Shown in pieces: positions 47,721 through 58,174 of a stretch of DNA of 64,000 nt. The stretch comes from Manis javanica (lineage: Eukaryota; Chordata; Mammalia; Pholidota; Manidae). Made by a program: the position numbers and the translations under genes. The notes below the pieces were generated by a model. The model was not told where the DNA came from, made no database searches, and was given only the letters and a program-made list of their open reading frames with translations. The stretch covers positions 43,296,501-43,360,500 of the forward strand of contig NC_133163.1 of assembly GCF_040802235.1 (NCBI RefSeq), written 5' to 3'. Positions within the stretch are counted from its first letter, which is position 1. Each line of letters starts with the position of its first letter.

Positions 47721-48128
47721 TTAAGCATGTATAGGTTTTAAACTACTAATTAAATTGTGCACACACATTAACATAATATGAATACAGTTACATAACCAAA
47801 GCAGACCTATAATTACCAGCCATCTCCAGTGAAACCAAGAAAACCTGTTGGGCATTTGTGAAAATTTATCTATGATATGATGGATATTGTCCAATTGAAC
47901 TTGAACAGTCTGAGAGAAATCAGACAAGTTAAAACAACCCATTCCTGGGAACTGTTCACATCCCATATGTTCTTTTAACAGTAGATACTCTGTAGTTGTA
48001 AGATTTTGGAGCACTACAACTTGCACTTCTCCTAATTCTTGGTTGAGTTCCGACAGTATGGATCCAGTCAAATTTGTTGTTTTATTGTATGCACAGGCCA
48101 GCTTAGATATCTCCTTCTTCATTTCCAT
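47721..48128 (-). pseudogene. Endogenous retroviral env transmembrane-subunit remnant
   Basis: The open minus-strand frame is 135 codons. It shows an N-terminal heptad-rich stretch (about residues 5-50), then a cysteine-bounded loop at Cys57-Cys65 in the position of the CX6CC motif of covalent-type Env; the first of the paired cysteines is Gly64. Four N-glycosylation sequons follow the family style (Asn15, 19, 42, 67). A Trp-rich membrane-proximal part and a hydrophobic span (about residues 103-124) follow, then a short cytoplasmic tail. Just upstream the sequence stays open and is Pro/Val-rich and hydrophobic, like a fusion peptide. The surface-subunit side (48103-48291) is in another frame, so a frameshift separates the two. 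Most of the surface subunit is absent. Not a functional Env. Confidence 0.8.
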
Positions 48129-48291
48129 GGCAAGTCCAGGAACTGGTGGGATGAATGCAGGTACAACTGTAGCAGTGCCTGGATCTTTGTTGAGGTTTTT
48201 TGATGATCATCTTCTGGTATGACTCTTCCAGAGAGTGCTGATGTTGGAAGTTCTTCATATCGTATCTTAGTTCATTTTCTGGGTAGCCCAA
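48103..48291 (-). pseudogene. End of env surface-subunit frame (frameshifted)
   Basis: This 62-codon frame overlaps the transmembrane frame by 26 bp in a different phase. Around residues 32-38 it is basic (KKPQQRSR), as expected near the surface/transmembrane cleavage site. After that point the frame loses its env-like character, which locates the frameshift at about 48170-48200. This assignment is inference. Confidence 0.5.
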
Positions 48292-48751
48292 TTAGGCTTT
48301 GATCTTCTGTATAAATACAAACAGACCCTTTGCCCACACTTTGATATGCCCTTTATATCATTGTGTAGAACTCATTGGAGGTCACCACACAGGAACTGCT
48401 TTTTTTTTCTTTGTTATCATTAATCTACACTTACATGAAGAATATTATGTTTACTAGGCTCTCTCCTATACCAGGTCCACCCTATAAGCCTCTTTACAGT
48501 CACTGTCCATCAGCATAGCAATATGTTTTAGAATCACTACTTGTCTTCTCTGTGTTGTATAGCCCTCCCCTTTCTCCCATCCCCCCATTATGCATGCTAA
48601 TCTTAATACCCCCCTTCTTCTTCCTGCCCCTTATCCCTCCCTACCCACCCATCCTCCCCAGTCCCTTTCCCTTTGGTACCTGTTAGTCCATTCTTGGGTT
48701 CTGTGATTCCGCTGCTGTTTTGTTCTTTCAGCTTTCCTTTGCTCTTATACT

Positions 48752-51700
48752 CTACAGATGAGTGAAATCATCTGATACTTGTCTTTCTCCATCTGGCTTA
48801 TTTCACCGAGCATAATACCCTCTAGCTCCATCTATGTTGTTGCAAATGGTAGGATTCGTTTTCTTCTTATGGCTGAATAATATTCCATTGTGTATATGTA
48901 CCACATCTTCTTTATCCATTCATCTACTGATGGACACTTAGGTTGCTTCCATTTCTTGGCTATTGTAAATAGTGCTGCAATAAACATAGGGGTGCATACA
49001 TCTTTTTCAAACTGGGCTGCTGCATTCTTAGGGTAAATTCCTAGAAGTGGAATTCCTGGGTCAAATGGTATTTCTATTTTGAGTTTTTAGAGGAACCTCC
49101 ATACTGCTTTTCACAAAGGTTGAACTAATTTACATTCCCACCAGCAGTGTAGGAGGGTTCCCCTTTCTCCACATCCTCGCCAACATTTTTTGTTTGTCTT
49201 TTGGATGGTGGCCATCCTAACTGGTGTGAGGTGATAGCTCATGTGGTTTTAATTTGCATTTCTCTGATGATTAGCAATGTTGAACATCTTTTCATGTGCC
49301 TGTTGGCCATCTGAATTTCTTTTTTGGAGAAGTGTCTGTTCAGCTCCTCTGCCCAGTTTTTAATTGGCTTATTTGCTTTTTGTTGATTGAGGTACATGAG
49401 CTCTTTATGTAATTTGGATATCAACCCCTAATTGGATATGTCATTGATGAATATATTCTCCCAAACTGTAGGATGTCTTTTTGTTCTACTGATGGTGTCC
49501 TTTGCTATACAGAAGCTTTTCAGTTTGATATAGTCCCACTTGTTCATTTTTGCTTTTGTTTCCCTTGAGCTGAGAGATATATTCATGAAGAAGCTGCTCA
49601 TGTTTATGTCCAAGAGATTTTTGCCTATGTATTTTTCTAAGAGTTTTATGGTTTCATGACGTACATTCAGGTCTTGGATCCATTTTGAGTTTACTTTTGT
49701 GTATGGGGTTAGACAATAATCCAGTTTCATTCCCTTACATGTAGCTGTCCACTTTTGACAACATCAGCTGTTGAAGAGCCTGTCATTTCCCCACTGATTA
49801 TCCATGGCTCCTTTATCATATATTAATTGACCATATATGCTTGGGTTTATATCTGGGCTCTCTAGTCTGTTCCATTGGTCTATGGATCTGTTCTTGTGCC
49901 AGTACAAATTATCTTGATTACTGTGGCTTTGTAGTAGAGCTTGAAGTCAGGGAGCATAATTCCTTCCACTTTATTCTTCCTTCTCAGGATTGCTTTGGCT
50001 ATTTCAGGGTCTTTTGTGGTTCCATATGAATTTTACAACTATTTGCTCTAATTCACTGAAAAATGCTGCTCATATTTTGATAGGGATTGCATTGAATCTG
50101 TAGATTGCTTTAGGCAGGATGGCCATTTTGACAATAGTAATTCTTCCTATCCATGAGCACAGGGTGTGTTTCCATTTATTGGTATCCTCTTTATTTTCTC
50201 TCATGACTGTCTTGTAGTTTTCAGAGTGTAGTTCTTTCACTTCCTTGGTTATGTTTAGTCCTAAGTATTTTATTCTTTTTGATGCAATTGTGAATGGAAT
50301 TGTTTTCCTGATTTCTCTTTCTGCTATTTCATCACTAGTGTATAGGAATTCAACAGATTTATGTGTATTAATTTTGTATCCTGCAACTTTGCTTAATTCA
50401 GACATTAGATCTAGTAGTTTTGGAGTGGATTCTTTAGGGGTTTTTATGTACAATATCATGTCATATGCAAACAGGGACAATTTAACTTCTTCCTTGCCAA
50501 TCTGGATGCCTTTTATTTCTTTGTGTTGTCTGATTGCTGTGGCTAGGACCTCCAGAACTGTGTTGAATAAAAGTGGGGAGAGTGGCATCCCTGTCTTGTT
50601 CCTAATTTAAAGGAAAACCTTTCAGCTTGTCACTGTTGAGTATTATGTTGCCTGTAGGTTTGTCATATATACCTTTATTATGTTGAGGTACTTGCCCGGT
50701 ATACCCATTTTGTTGAGAGTTGTTATCATGAATGGATGTTGAATTTTGTTGAATGCTTTTTCAGCATCTATGGAGATTATCATGTGGTTTTTGTCATTCT
50801 TTTTGTTGATGTGGTGGATGAAGTTGATGGATTTTCGAATGTTATACTATCCTTGCTTCCCTGGGATGAATCCTGGTTGATCATGATGAATGATCTTTTT
50901 GATGCATTCTTGAATTCAGTTTGCTAATATTTTGTTGAGTATTTTTATATCTATGTTCATCAGGGATATTGGTATGTAATTTTCTTTTTTTGTGGCATCT
51001 TTGTCTGGTTTTGGTATTAGAGTGATGCTGGCCTCATAGAATGAGTTGGGGAGTATTCCGTCCTCTTTCACTTTTTGGAAAACTTTAAGAAGGATGGGTA
51101 TTAGGTCTTCAGTAAATGTTTGATAAAATTCAGCACTGAAACCATCTAATCCATGGCTTTTGCTCTTAGGTAGTTTTTAGATTACCAAACTTCCTGGGTC
51201 AGCCATGGAAGGTTGTATTTTTCTAGAAAGTTGTCCATTCTTCTAGGTTATCCAGTTTGTTCCCATATAATTTTTCATAGTATTCTCTCATAATTATTTG
51301 TATTTCTGTGGTGTCCATAGTGATTTTTCCTTTCTCATTTCTGATTCTGTTTATGTGTGGACTCTCTTTTTTTCTTGTTAAGACTGGCTATGGGTTTATC
51401 TATTTTGTTAATTTTCTCAAAGAACCAGCTCCAGCTTTTATTGATTCTTTTTATTGTTTAATTCTTCTCGATTTTATTTATTTCTGCTCTAATCTTTATT
51501 ATGTTCCTCCTTCTACTGACTTTGGGTCTCATTTGTTCTTTATTTTTAGTTTCTTTAATTGTGAGTTTAGACTGTTCATTTTTGATTGTTCTTCTTTCCT
51601 GAGGTAGTCCTGTATTGCAATATACTTCCCTCTTAGCACAGCCTTTGCTGCATCCCACGGATTTTGTGGTATTGAATTATTGTTGTCATTTGTCTCCGTG

Positions 51701-52530
51701 TATTGCTTGATTTCTGTTTTTATTTGGTCATTGATCCATTGACTATTTAGGAGCATGTTAGTAAGCCCCCATGTGTTTGTGTTTTTCATTTTCTTTGAGT
51801 GACTTATTCCTAGTTTCATGCCTTTGTGATTTGAGAAGCTGGTTGGTACAATTTCAGTCTGTTTGAATTTACTGAGGCTCTTTTTGTGGCCTCGTATATG
51901 ATCTATTCTTGAAAATGTTCCATGTGCACTTGTGAAGAATGTGTATCCTGTTGCTTTTGGATGAAATGTTCTGTAGATGTCCATTAGGTTCATCTATTCT
52001 AATATGTTGTTCAGTGCCTCTGTCTCTTTACTTATATTTTGTCAGGTTGATCTGTCCTTTGGAGTGAGTGGTGTGTTGAAGTCTCCCAAAATGAATGCAT
52101 TGCATTCTATTTCCTCCTTTAATTCTGTTAGTATTTGTTTCACATGTGTAGGTGATCCTGTGTTGGGTGCCAACATATTTATAATAGTTACATCCTCTTG
52201 TTGGACTGACCCTTTTATCATTATGTAATGTCCTTCTTTGTCTCTTATGACTTTTTTTGTTTTGAAGGGTATTTTGTCTGATACAAGTACTGCAACTCCT
52301 CCTTTTTTCTCACTATTAATTGCATGAAATATCTTTTTCCATCCCTTTACTTTCAGTCTGTGTATGTTTTTGGGCTTGAAGTGAGTCTCTTGTAGGCAGC
52401 GTATAGATGGGACTTGTTTTTTAATCCATTCAGTGATTCGTTGTCTTTGGATTGGTGCCTTCAGACCATTTACATTTAGGATGATTATTGATAAGTATGT
52501 ACTTATTGCCATTGAAGGCTTTAGATTCGT
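48752..52530 (-). pseudogene. L1-IV ORF2 remnant
   Basis: The endonuclease N-terminus (52042-52539) is well preserved: LNVNGL, LQETH and GDFNTPL are all present. The second half (51529-51993) has SNH in place of the catalytic SDH. The RT palm motif reads FAYD instead of FADD (about 50474-50485). The codon at the ORF2 start, ATG in L1-I, is ACG here. Further C-terminal pieces lie at 49428-49730 and 49239-49424. Multiple stops and frameshifts make it inactive. Confidence 0.9.
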
Positions 52531-52689
52531 GGTTACCAAAGGTTCAAGGGTAATTCCCTTACTATCTAACAGTCTAATTTAACTCACTTCAAATGCTATT
52601 ACAAACACAACCTAAGGATTCTTTTTCTTTTTCCTCCTTTTTATCCTCCTCCATTTTTTGTATATTATGAATCATATTTTGTACTCTTT

Positions 52690-53592
52690 GTCTATCCTTT
52701 GAATGACATCTATTTAGCCTTAGGAATATTCCATCTATAGGAGCCCCTCCAAAATGCACTGTAGAGGAGGTTTCTGGGAGGTAAATTCTCTCAGCTTTTG
52801 CTTATCTGAAAATTGTTTAATCCCTCTTTCAAATTTAAATGATATCCTTGTTGAGTAGAATATTCTTGTTTCAAGGCCTTCCTGCTTCTTTGCATTAAAT
52901 ATATTATGCCAATTTTGGCCTGTGAGGTTTCTGTAAATCTGATTATAGCCTGATGTGTTTTCCTTTGTATGTGATCTTTTTTCTCTCTCTAGCTGCTTTT
53001 AAAAGTCTGTCTTTATCCTTGATCTTTGCCATTTTAATTATTATATGTCTTGATGTCTTCCCCCGGTCTCTTGTTTTAGGAGATCTGTGCATTTCCATAG
53101 CTTGAGAGACTATCTCCTTTCACAGATTGGGGAAGTTTTCAGCAATTACCTCCTCAATGACAGTTTCTATCCCCTTTTCTCTCTCTTTTTCTTCTGGTAC
53201 CCCTATAATGCAGATATTGTTCCGTTTGGATTGGTCACACAGTTCACTCAATACTCTTTTATTCTTAGAGTTTCTTTTTTCTCTCTGTACCTCAGCTTCT
53301 TTGTATTCCTCTTCTCTAATTTCTATTTCATTCACTGTCTCTTTTACTACATATAATATGCTTTTAAAACCCTCCATTGTGTGATTCATTTCAGATATGG
53401 AATTTCTTAATGATTGAATCTCCATCTTAAATTTGTTTCTGAGTTCTTGAATATTTTTCTGTACCTCCATGAGCATGTTTATGATTTTTATTTTGAACTC
53501 TCTTTCAGGAATATTGGTGAGTTCAGTTTCATTTGTTCCTTTTCTGGGGTTTGTGAGATTTTGGTCTGAACCAGGTTCCTCTGATGTTTCAT
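52690..53592 (-). pseudogene. L1-IV ORF1 remnant
   Basis: It begins with an ATG at 53590-53592, which is TTG at the same place in L1-I. A 1-bp deletion soon after ('ccagaaaaggaac' against 'ccagaaaaagggcc' in L1-I) shifts the frame. The coiled-coil part is open at 53120-53476 and continues past IIGVPEEKE, where L1-I has its nonsense codon. The C-terminal RNA-binding domain is recognisable but broken downstream of 53120. Confidence 0.85.
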
Positions 53593-54544
53593 AATTCTAT
53601 GTGGTGCCCTCTAGTGCCCAGAAGTTCCAGTCTCTGGAGTTGCTCAGCCCCTAGAGTGAGACTGTGGGTCATAGGGAAGTGGCACTTGTGCCTGGGAGGA
53701 GGAAAGATCTGTTTCCTGATACCCGTCTGCGGTGCCTGTCTCCTGTATCAGAGCCAGGGGGCCGAGCACAGAGGTGTAAGCCTCTATGCTTTGCAGCTCT
53801 AGCTGTTGTAGGCAGGGCCTTCCTCTGGCTGGCCTGATGCCCCTGCAGTGGCTGCTGGTTTGCAAGCCAGTGCCAGCATGCCAGGAGAAAAGCTCGGCAG
53901 GCTGCGCATCACAGTGCAGGGCCTCAGAGCTGAGTAGGCAGCCAGGGGAATGGAGTGCCTGAAGCTCCACAAAGTTCCCAACCTACTAGGCAGAGTGCAC
54001 CCAGACAACCTTGTCCACCTATCCCTTCTCCTGCACAACAAGCTTTGTGCAAACCCTGCCCCTTCAGCAGCCCTCTTGCTGCTAGGAAGGCTCTCAGATT
54101 GCCTGTCTTTCCTTTATCCCAGAGTGGCCAGAATGGATCCCCATCCTCCACAAATGGCCAGAATCTCAGTCTCTCAAGCACTCTGCCTGTTCCAGCTCCC
54201 CAACCCCATCAACCTCTAGAGCACAACACAATGTAGGTTTATGCTCCAAAGCAGATGTCCAGGGCCAGGTGTTCAGCAGTCCCAGGCTTCCACCCACTCC
54301 AGCTCCATTTCTCTTCCTCCTGCTGGTGAGTTGAGGCATGGGAAGGGCTTGGATCCCACCAGATCAAGGCTTTGGTACGTTACCCTGTTTTGTGGGATCT
54401 GCTCTGTTCTCCAGGTGTATGCAGTCTGGTGCAGCCTTCTTTCCTGTTGCTGTTTTAGGGTTAGTTTTATTAATATATTTTTGTACTATATTTGTTTTTG
54501 GGAGGAGTTCTCTGTCTCACCTTTCATGCCACCATCTTGAATCC
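53593..54544 (-). promoter_or_regulatory. L1-IV 5' UTR / internal promoter region
   Basis: GC-richer than its surroundings and collinear with the 5' UTR of L1-I. On the minus strand it starts with the AAGATGG motif that binds YY1 in other mammalian L1s. Promoter function is inferred from the family. The several frames on both strands have no recognisable product. Confidence 0.65.
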
Positions 54545-55869
54545 ATTTTTTGGTTTTTATATTCAGTTCTCCAGCTTCAAATATACAAAGACTCCCTGGT
54601 ACTACAGCTGTTTCAAAGAGGACAGATTTTGAAATTAGCAAATTTTCCAAAGGAATATAATTTTCAAATATTTGTAATAAAATGTGATGGCTAGCTTTCT
54701 GAGAATCTGTCATAATTATCTTACCACAGCCTTCACATAAAATATGTTAAAGTAAAAATAAAATATTTCTTCACATCCTTCATTTCAGAAAAGAGACTTT
54801 TAAACTATCCATGAGAGTTTACTGTGTATTATAAGTTTAAATATAATTTCTTTGCAACCAGGGGATTGTAATCTTATTGGGGAGACAAAAATATAAAGCA
54901 CTTAAATTATATATGGTAGTATTATATAGCATATTAAATATAATACATAAATTATGATATAATATATATATTAATATAATATTATATACAATAATGTAGA
55001 GGGAGTTTAAAGGATTGAGATAGAAGGAAAAAGTAGTTTTAGTAGGCTTTCCAGAAGAGAGAGAGAGAGAACGGGAGAGAGGAAAAAAGATAATCTTACC
55101 CTGAGTTTGGGGTGGGTGTCCTCATGAATAGACGAATTCACAACAGAGTAGTATTCGTCTTCTTTAGCTCATCTGCTTTGTAGGGGAAGTATCTTTATAA
55201 TAATGATAATGTTTATAACAACAATGATAGCTAATATTTATTGAGTGTTTGTGTCCCATCAATTCTGATATAAAACATGTGTTTACTCATTATTCATACT
55301 AATGTTCACATTAAAAAAAGCATTCGACATTTACTATAGTTGTGGGATATGGAAGGAAGAGGGAGAGTAGGAGATAGCTATGAAAACAAACAAATAAAGC
55401 TGAAATATAGGTATATTATAAAGCTATAATAAAGGTAGGCATTGCATATGGCCAGGCATTCCTCTAAACTGGCAACATGTTCTTGCATTTTTAGGCAAAA
55501 ATAGAACGCAGTGGTGGGACTTTGCATTGACACTCAGAACTGGAATCATGATGTGCTATGACTTTCATCTCTGTGGTACTGACTTCGGTCAAAAGGTGGC
55601 AGCAATGTTTAGCTAGTTCTTCAGAAGCCACTTTTCAAAACTAAGGGGAGAAGAGAATGGCCCTCCACATCTTTTAAGTATTAATGGGTAAGTGGGAAAA
55701 AAGATTGTCATGGCAATCACACATGGACTTCATTTTCTGATCATGTTATCATAATACTTATTAAATATTAAAAATATCACAAGTTCAATGTAAACCAAGT
55801 TGCAATATTAAAATTACATTTCTTTATTCATTTGTTAACTTACAAATGTAAATATTCATTAACTTCCCA
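54545..55869. other. AT-rich region with simple repeats, no gene recognised
   Basis: It contains an AT-rich simple tract at 54900-55000 (TATAATATATATA type) and a short GA run at 55058-55082. A faint MIR/L2-like end is seen at about 55225-55300 ('atatttattgagtgtttgtg'). Confidence 0.55.
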
Positions 55870-57125
55870 AATGTTTGAGAACGTGCTGCGAGCTAGCAGT
55901 GTGCTAGGACTGATTATATTTGTCAGCAAAAACAGACACAATTCCAGCTCTCATTGGATGTGCCCAGTGTGAGATAGACATTAAAAAGACAAGCTCAGAA
56001 ATGAATTTATAATTATTCATTACCATAGAATGTAAGCTTCATGAAAGCAGGGATTTTTTTTGTCTGTTTAGTTTCCTTGATGGATCTCAAGTACCTAGAA
56101 CAGCACCTGACACAAAGTACATGCCCTATGAAGGGCTGTGAACTAAATAAAGCAGTGTAATCACAAATCTGAGATACATGTATCCAGAACATAATTCCAT
56201 GTGAACGTCTAATAAAGGAACATGACCTAGGTTTGAGGAAATGATGTTTGAGCTGAGGCTTAAGAATAAGTAGGAGGTAACTAGGCAGTTGTGTATGCTT
56301 ATGTGGACTGGAGGTGAGGAGTCCCAGCTTCAAGAAGACCTTGGGTACAGGCCCTGCTTTGTGGTGGTTGTAGGGGGAGGGAGCAACAAGAGGCACGGGG
56401 AGTGTGGCTTATCTCGGGGAATCAAGACAACCAGTGTGGCCACAGCATGGAGTAAGATGGCGCACTGGTGCACAGCAGAATCAGTGGTTCAGAGAGCCTG
56501 AGGGGTAAAGAATGAGTGAGAGAAGAACAAGACTAGATTTGAGATGAGGTGGAGGCTATCTCTTGCAAGTTCAGAGGAAAGATGATGGTAGCTTAGACTG
56601 TGGAGATGCTGATGGAGTGGAGGGAAGCAGTCAAAGTCACCAGATACTCAGTAGGCAAAACCAGTAGGACTTGGAAATGTACAGGCTCTAGAGAGATGGG
56701 GAGAGAGGAGTTCCAAGGATGACTTACAGATTCCTGACTTGTGTAATGGGAGTGTGATAGACAGAAAATCCTGGAGGAAAGCCAGTTTAGAGGAAGGGGG
56801 AAGACCTTGGGTTCCATCTAGGGCATGCTGGGAATTTGAGCATCCCAGTAGAAATATTAAATGCATAGTTGAATTTAAGGGTGCGAGCTCAGAGGTCTGG
56901 GATAGAAATGGATTTGGGAGTTACTGGCATGGAGATGACATTTAAAGGAGAGGGCAGGGTTGAACCCACTTAGAGGGAGAGTGTAAGAGAAGTAATTGGG
57001 GCCTAAGACTAGCCTTGAGAAGTTTCCACAGTTGGTAGCCAGGTGGAGAAGGGTGGACCTGCAAACAAGACAGAAGGAGTGGCCAGGGAAGAAAATCAGG
57101 AAAACGGTGGACAGAGCCCTCCAGA
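55870..57125 (-). mobile_element. Long L2 stretch, with an inverted 3'-end piece
   Basis: Reverse L2 text at 55870-55990 ('gtgtgctaggactgattata') is followed by a plus-orientation L2 3' end at 56015-56160 ('atagaatgtaagcttcatga', 'aagtacctagaacagcacct'). Reverse L2 coding-region text then runs from 56195 to about 57125 ('gtttgagctgaggcttaaga', 'gatgatggtagcttagactg', 'caaggatgacttacagattc', 'gatttgggagttactggcat', 'gagaagtttccacagttggt'). The RT frame is degraded. This is the longest L2 relic in the window. Confidence 0.7.
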
Positions 57126-57202
57126 AGCAGGAGGACCCTTATCTGTGTCCTGAGAAAGACAGGGCAGCATCTCCATCCTCCACCATCTCTTCTCCTCAGT
57201 AT

Positions 57203-57235
57203 GTTCACCCATCCATCCATTCATTCATTCAGTTA
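57203..57235 (+). repeat. (CCAT)n/(TTCA)n short tandem repeat
   Basis: Run of CCAT units passing into CATT units ('catccatccattcattcatt'). Confidence 0.85.
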
Positions 57236-57414
57236 TCCATGATTTCTACCAAGCCCAAGACACATGTCCTTGGCTCCTGGTAAAGCCAGGCCCAAGGATT
57301 AATACTTTTAGGGCCACCAGAACCATAGGTGAGGGCAGATAGGAGTAAGGAATAATGGCATGGACAGCATCTCCAGTTAATCAGTGGAAGCAATTAATGG
57401 GAGAGTTAAGTTAC

Positions 57415-57545
57415 ATATCCTAAAAGAAAGATCACTGAACTAAGGGGTCAGGAAACCTGAGCTCCAGTCCGAGATTCACCACTGGCTACTAAGCCAGTGT
57501 GGGGATATCTCTCATCAGCTTCGACTTCCATGTTAGCATCATTAA
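57415..57545 (+). mobile_element. MIR-type SINE fragment
   Basis: 'ggggtcaggaaacctgagct', 'ccagtccgagattcaccact' and the following text match the MIR core order. Confidence 0.55.
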
Positions 57546-57738
57546 ACTTTAGGGGAGAAGATTGCTGTTGAGTGGGTGGGTGGGGAAGAGAGGAGGGAAA
57601 GAGAGAATAATACTCACTCTGCACACATTATGGGATTCTTATGCAGAGCTTATGCAGTCGAGTGTCAAGATGTGCTTTGGAAAACATACAGCATCAGATA
57701 TGTTTCTATATGGCATAGGGATTTTTTATTAGTCTTAT

Positions 57739-57751
57739 AAAAATAGACCCA
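57739..57751. repeat. TSD, left copy, of the 410-bp L1
   Basis: AAAAATAGACCCA (13 bp), repeated at 58162-58174. Confidence 0.9.
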
Positions 57752-58161
57752 AATATATTATGCTTAATGAAATAAGCCAGGTGGAGAAAGACAAGTATCA
57801 AACGGTTTCACTCATCTGGGGAGCATAAGAACAAAGCAAAAAATGAAGGAACAAAATAGCAGCAGACTCACAGAACCCAAGAATGGACTAACATTGCCAA
57901 AGGGAAAGGGACTGGGGTAGGGAGGGTGGGAAGGGAGGGAGAAGGGAAATAAAGGGCATTACGATTAGCATACCTAATGTAGCGCCAGGGCATGGGGAAG
58001 GCAGTATAGCACAGAGAAGACAACTAGTGACTCTATAGCATCTTACTATGCTGATGGACATTGACTGTAATGGGGTATGTGGTGTAGACTGGATAATGGG
58101 GGGAATCTAGTAACCACAATGTTGCTCATTTAACTGTATATTAATGATACCAAAATAAAAA
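57752..58161 (+). mobile_element. 410-bp 5'-truncated L1 3' end
   Basis: It starts within the ORF2 C-terminus ('tatgcttaatgaaataagcc'), runs through the 3' UTR ('gttgctcatttaactgtata') and ends in 'accaaaat' plus an A-tail. It is bounded by a 13-bp TSD. Its 3' end is of the L1-I/L1-II type. Confidence 0.93.
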
Positions 58162-58174
58162 AAAAATAGACCCA
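58162..58174. repeat. TSD, right copy, of the 410-bp L1
   Basis: Repeat of 57739-57751; the A-run makes the left edge slightly ambiguous. Confidence 0.9.

Larger units (their letters stand above)
46753..48395 (-). mobile_element. Processed retrocopy carrying a retroviral env 3' part
   Basis: In minus orientation this 1.64-kb segment holds an env transmembrane-subunit remnant (48291 to 47721) and about 950 bp of downstream non-coding sequence. It ends with an AATAAA signal (46783-46788), an 18-bp gap and an A12 tail (46753-46764). A polyadenylated end with no LTR sequence that I can recognise indicates copying of a mature transcript, most likely by L1. There is no gag or pol. Its 5' end joins directly to the poly(A) side of L1-IV at 48395/48396. 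I found no TSD pair. The virus group is not identified beyond a gamma/alpha-type covalent transmembrane layout. Confidence 0.75.
48396..54544 (-). mobile_element. L1-IV: near full-length L1, right part of the composite
   Basis: Minus-strand L1 of about 6.15 kb: T-run and 3' UTR (48396-48750), ORF2 (to about 52530), ORF1 (to 53592) and 5' UTR ending with reverse 'gccaccatcttgaatcc' at about 54544. The 3' UTR ('gaatattatgtttactaggc') is of a different type from L1-I and L1-III and matches the copy at 59791. I found no convincing TSD around this element alone, since its left neighbour is the env retrocopy. All ORFs are broken. Confidence 0.93.

Noticed and set aside
45949..49247. L1-III and the L1-IV 3' end as one long target duplication around the env segment
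   Set aside because: Their 3' UTRs are of clearly different types, so they are separate insertions or templates, not copies of one site.
45948..54551. ATTTTTT as a TSD for the whole composite
   Set aside because: Too short and too simple next to a T-run to be told from the poly(A) tail; kept only as a weak possibility.
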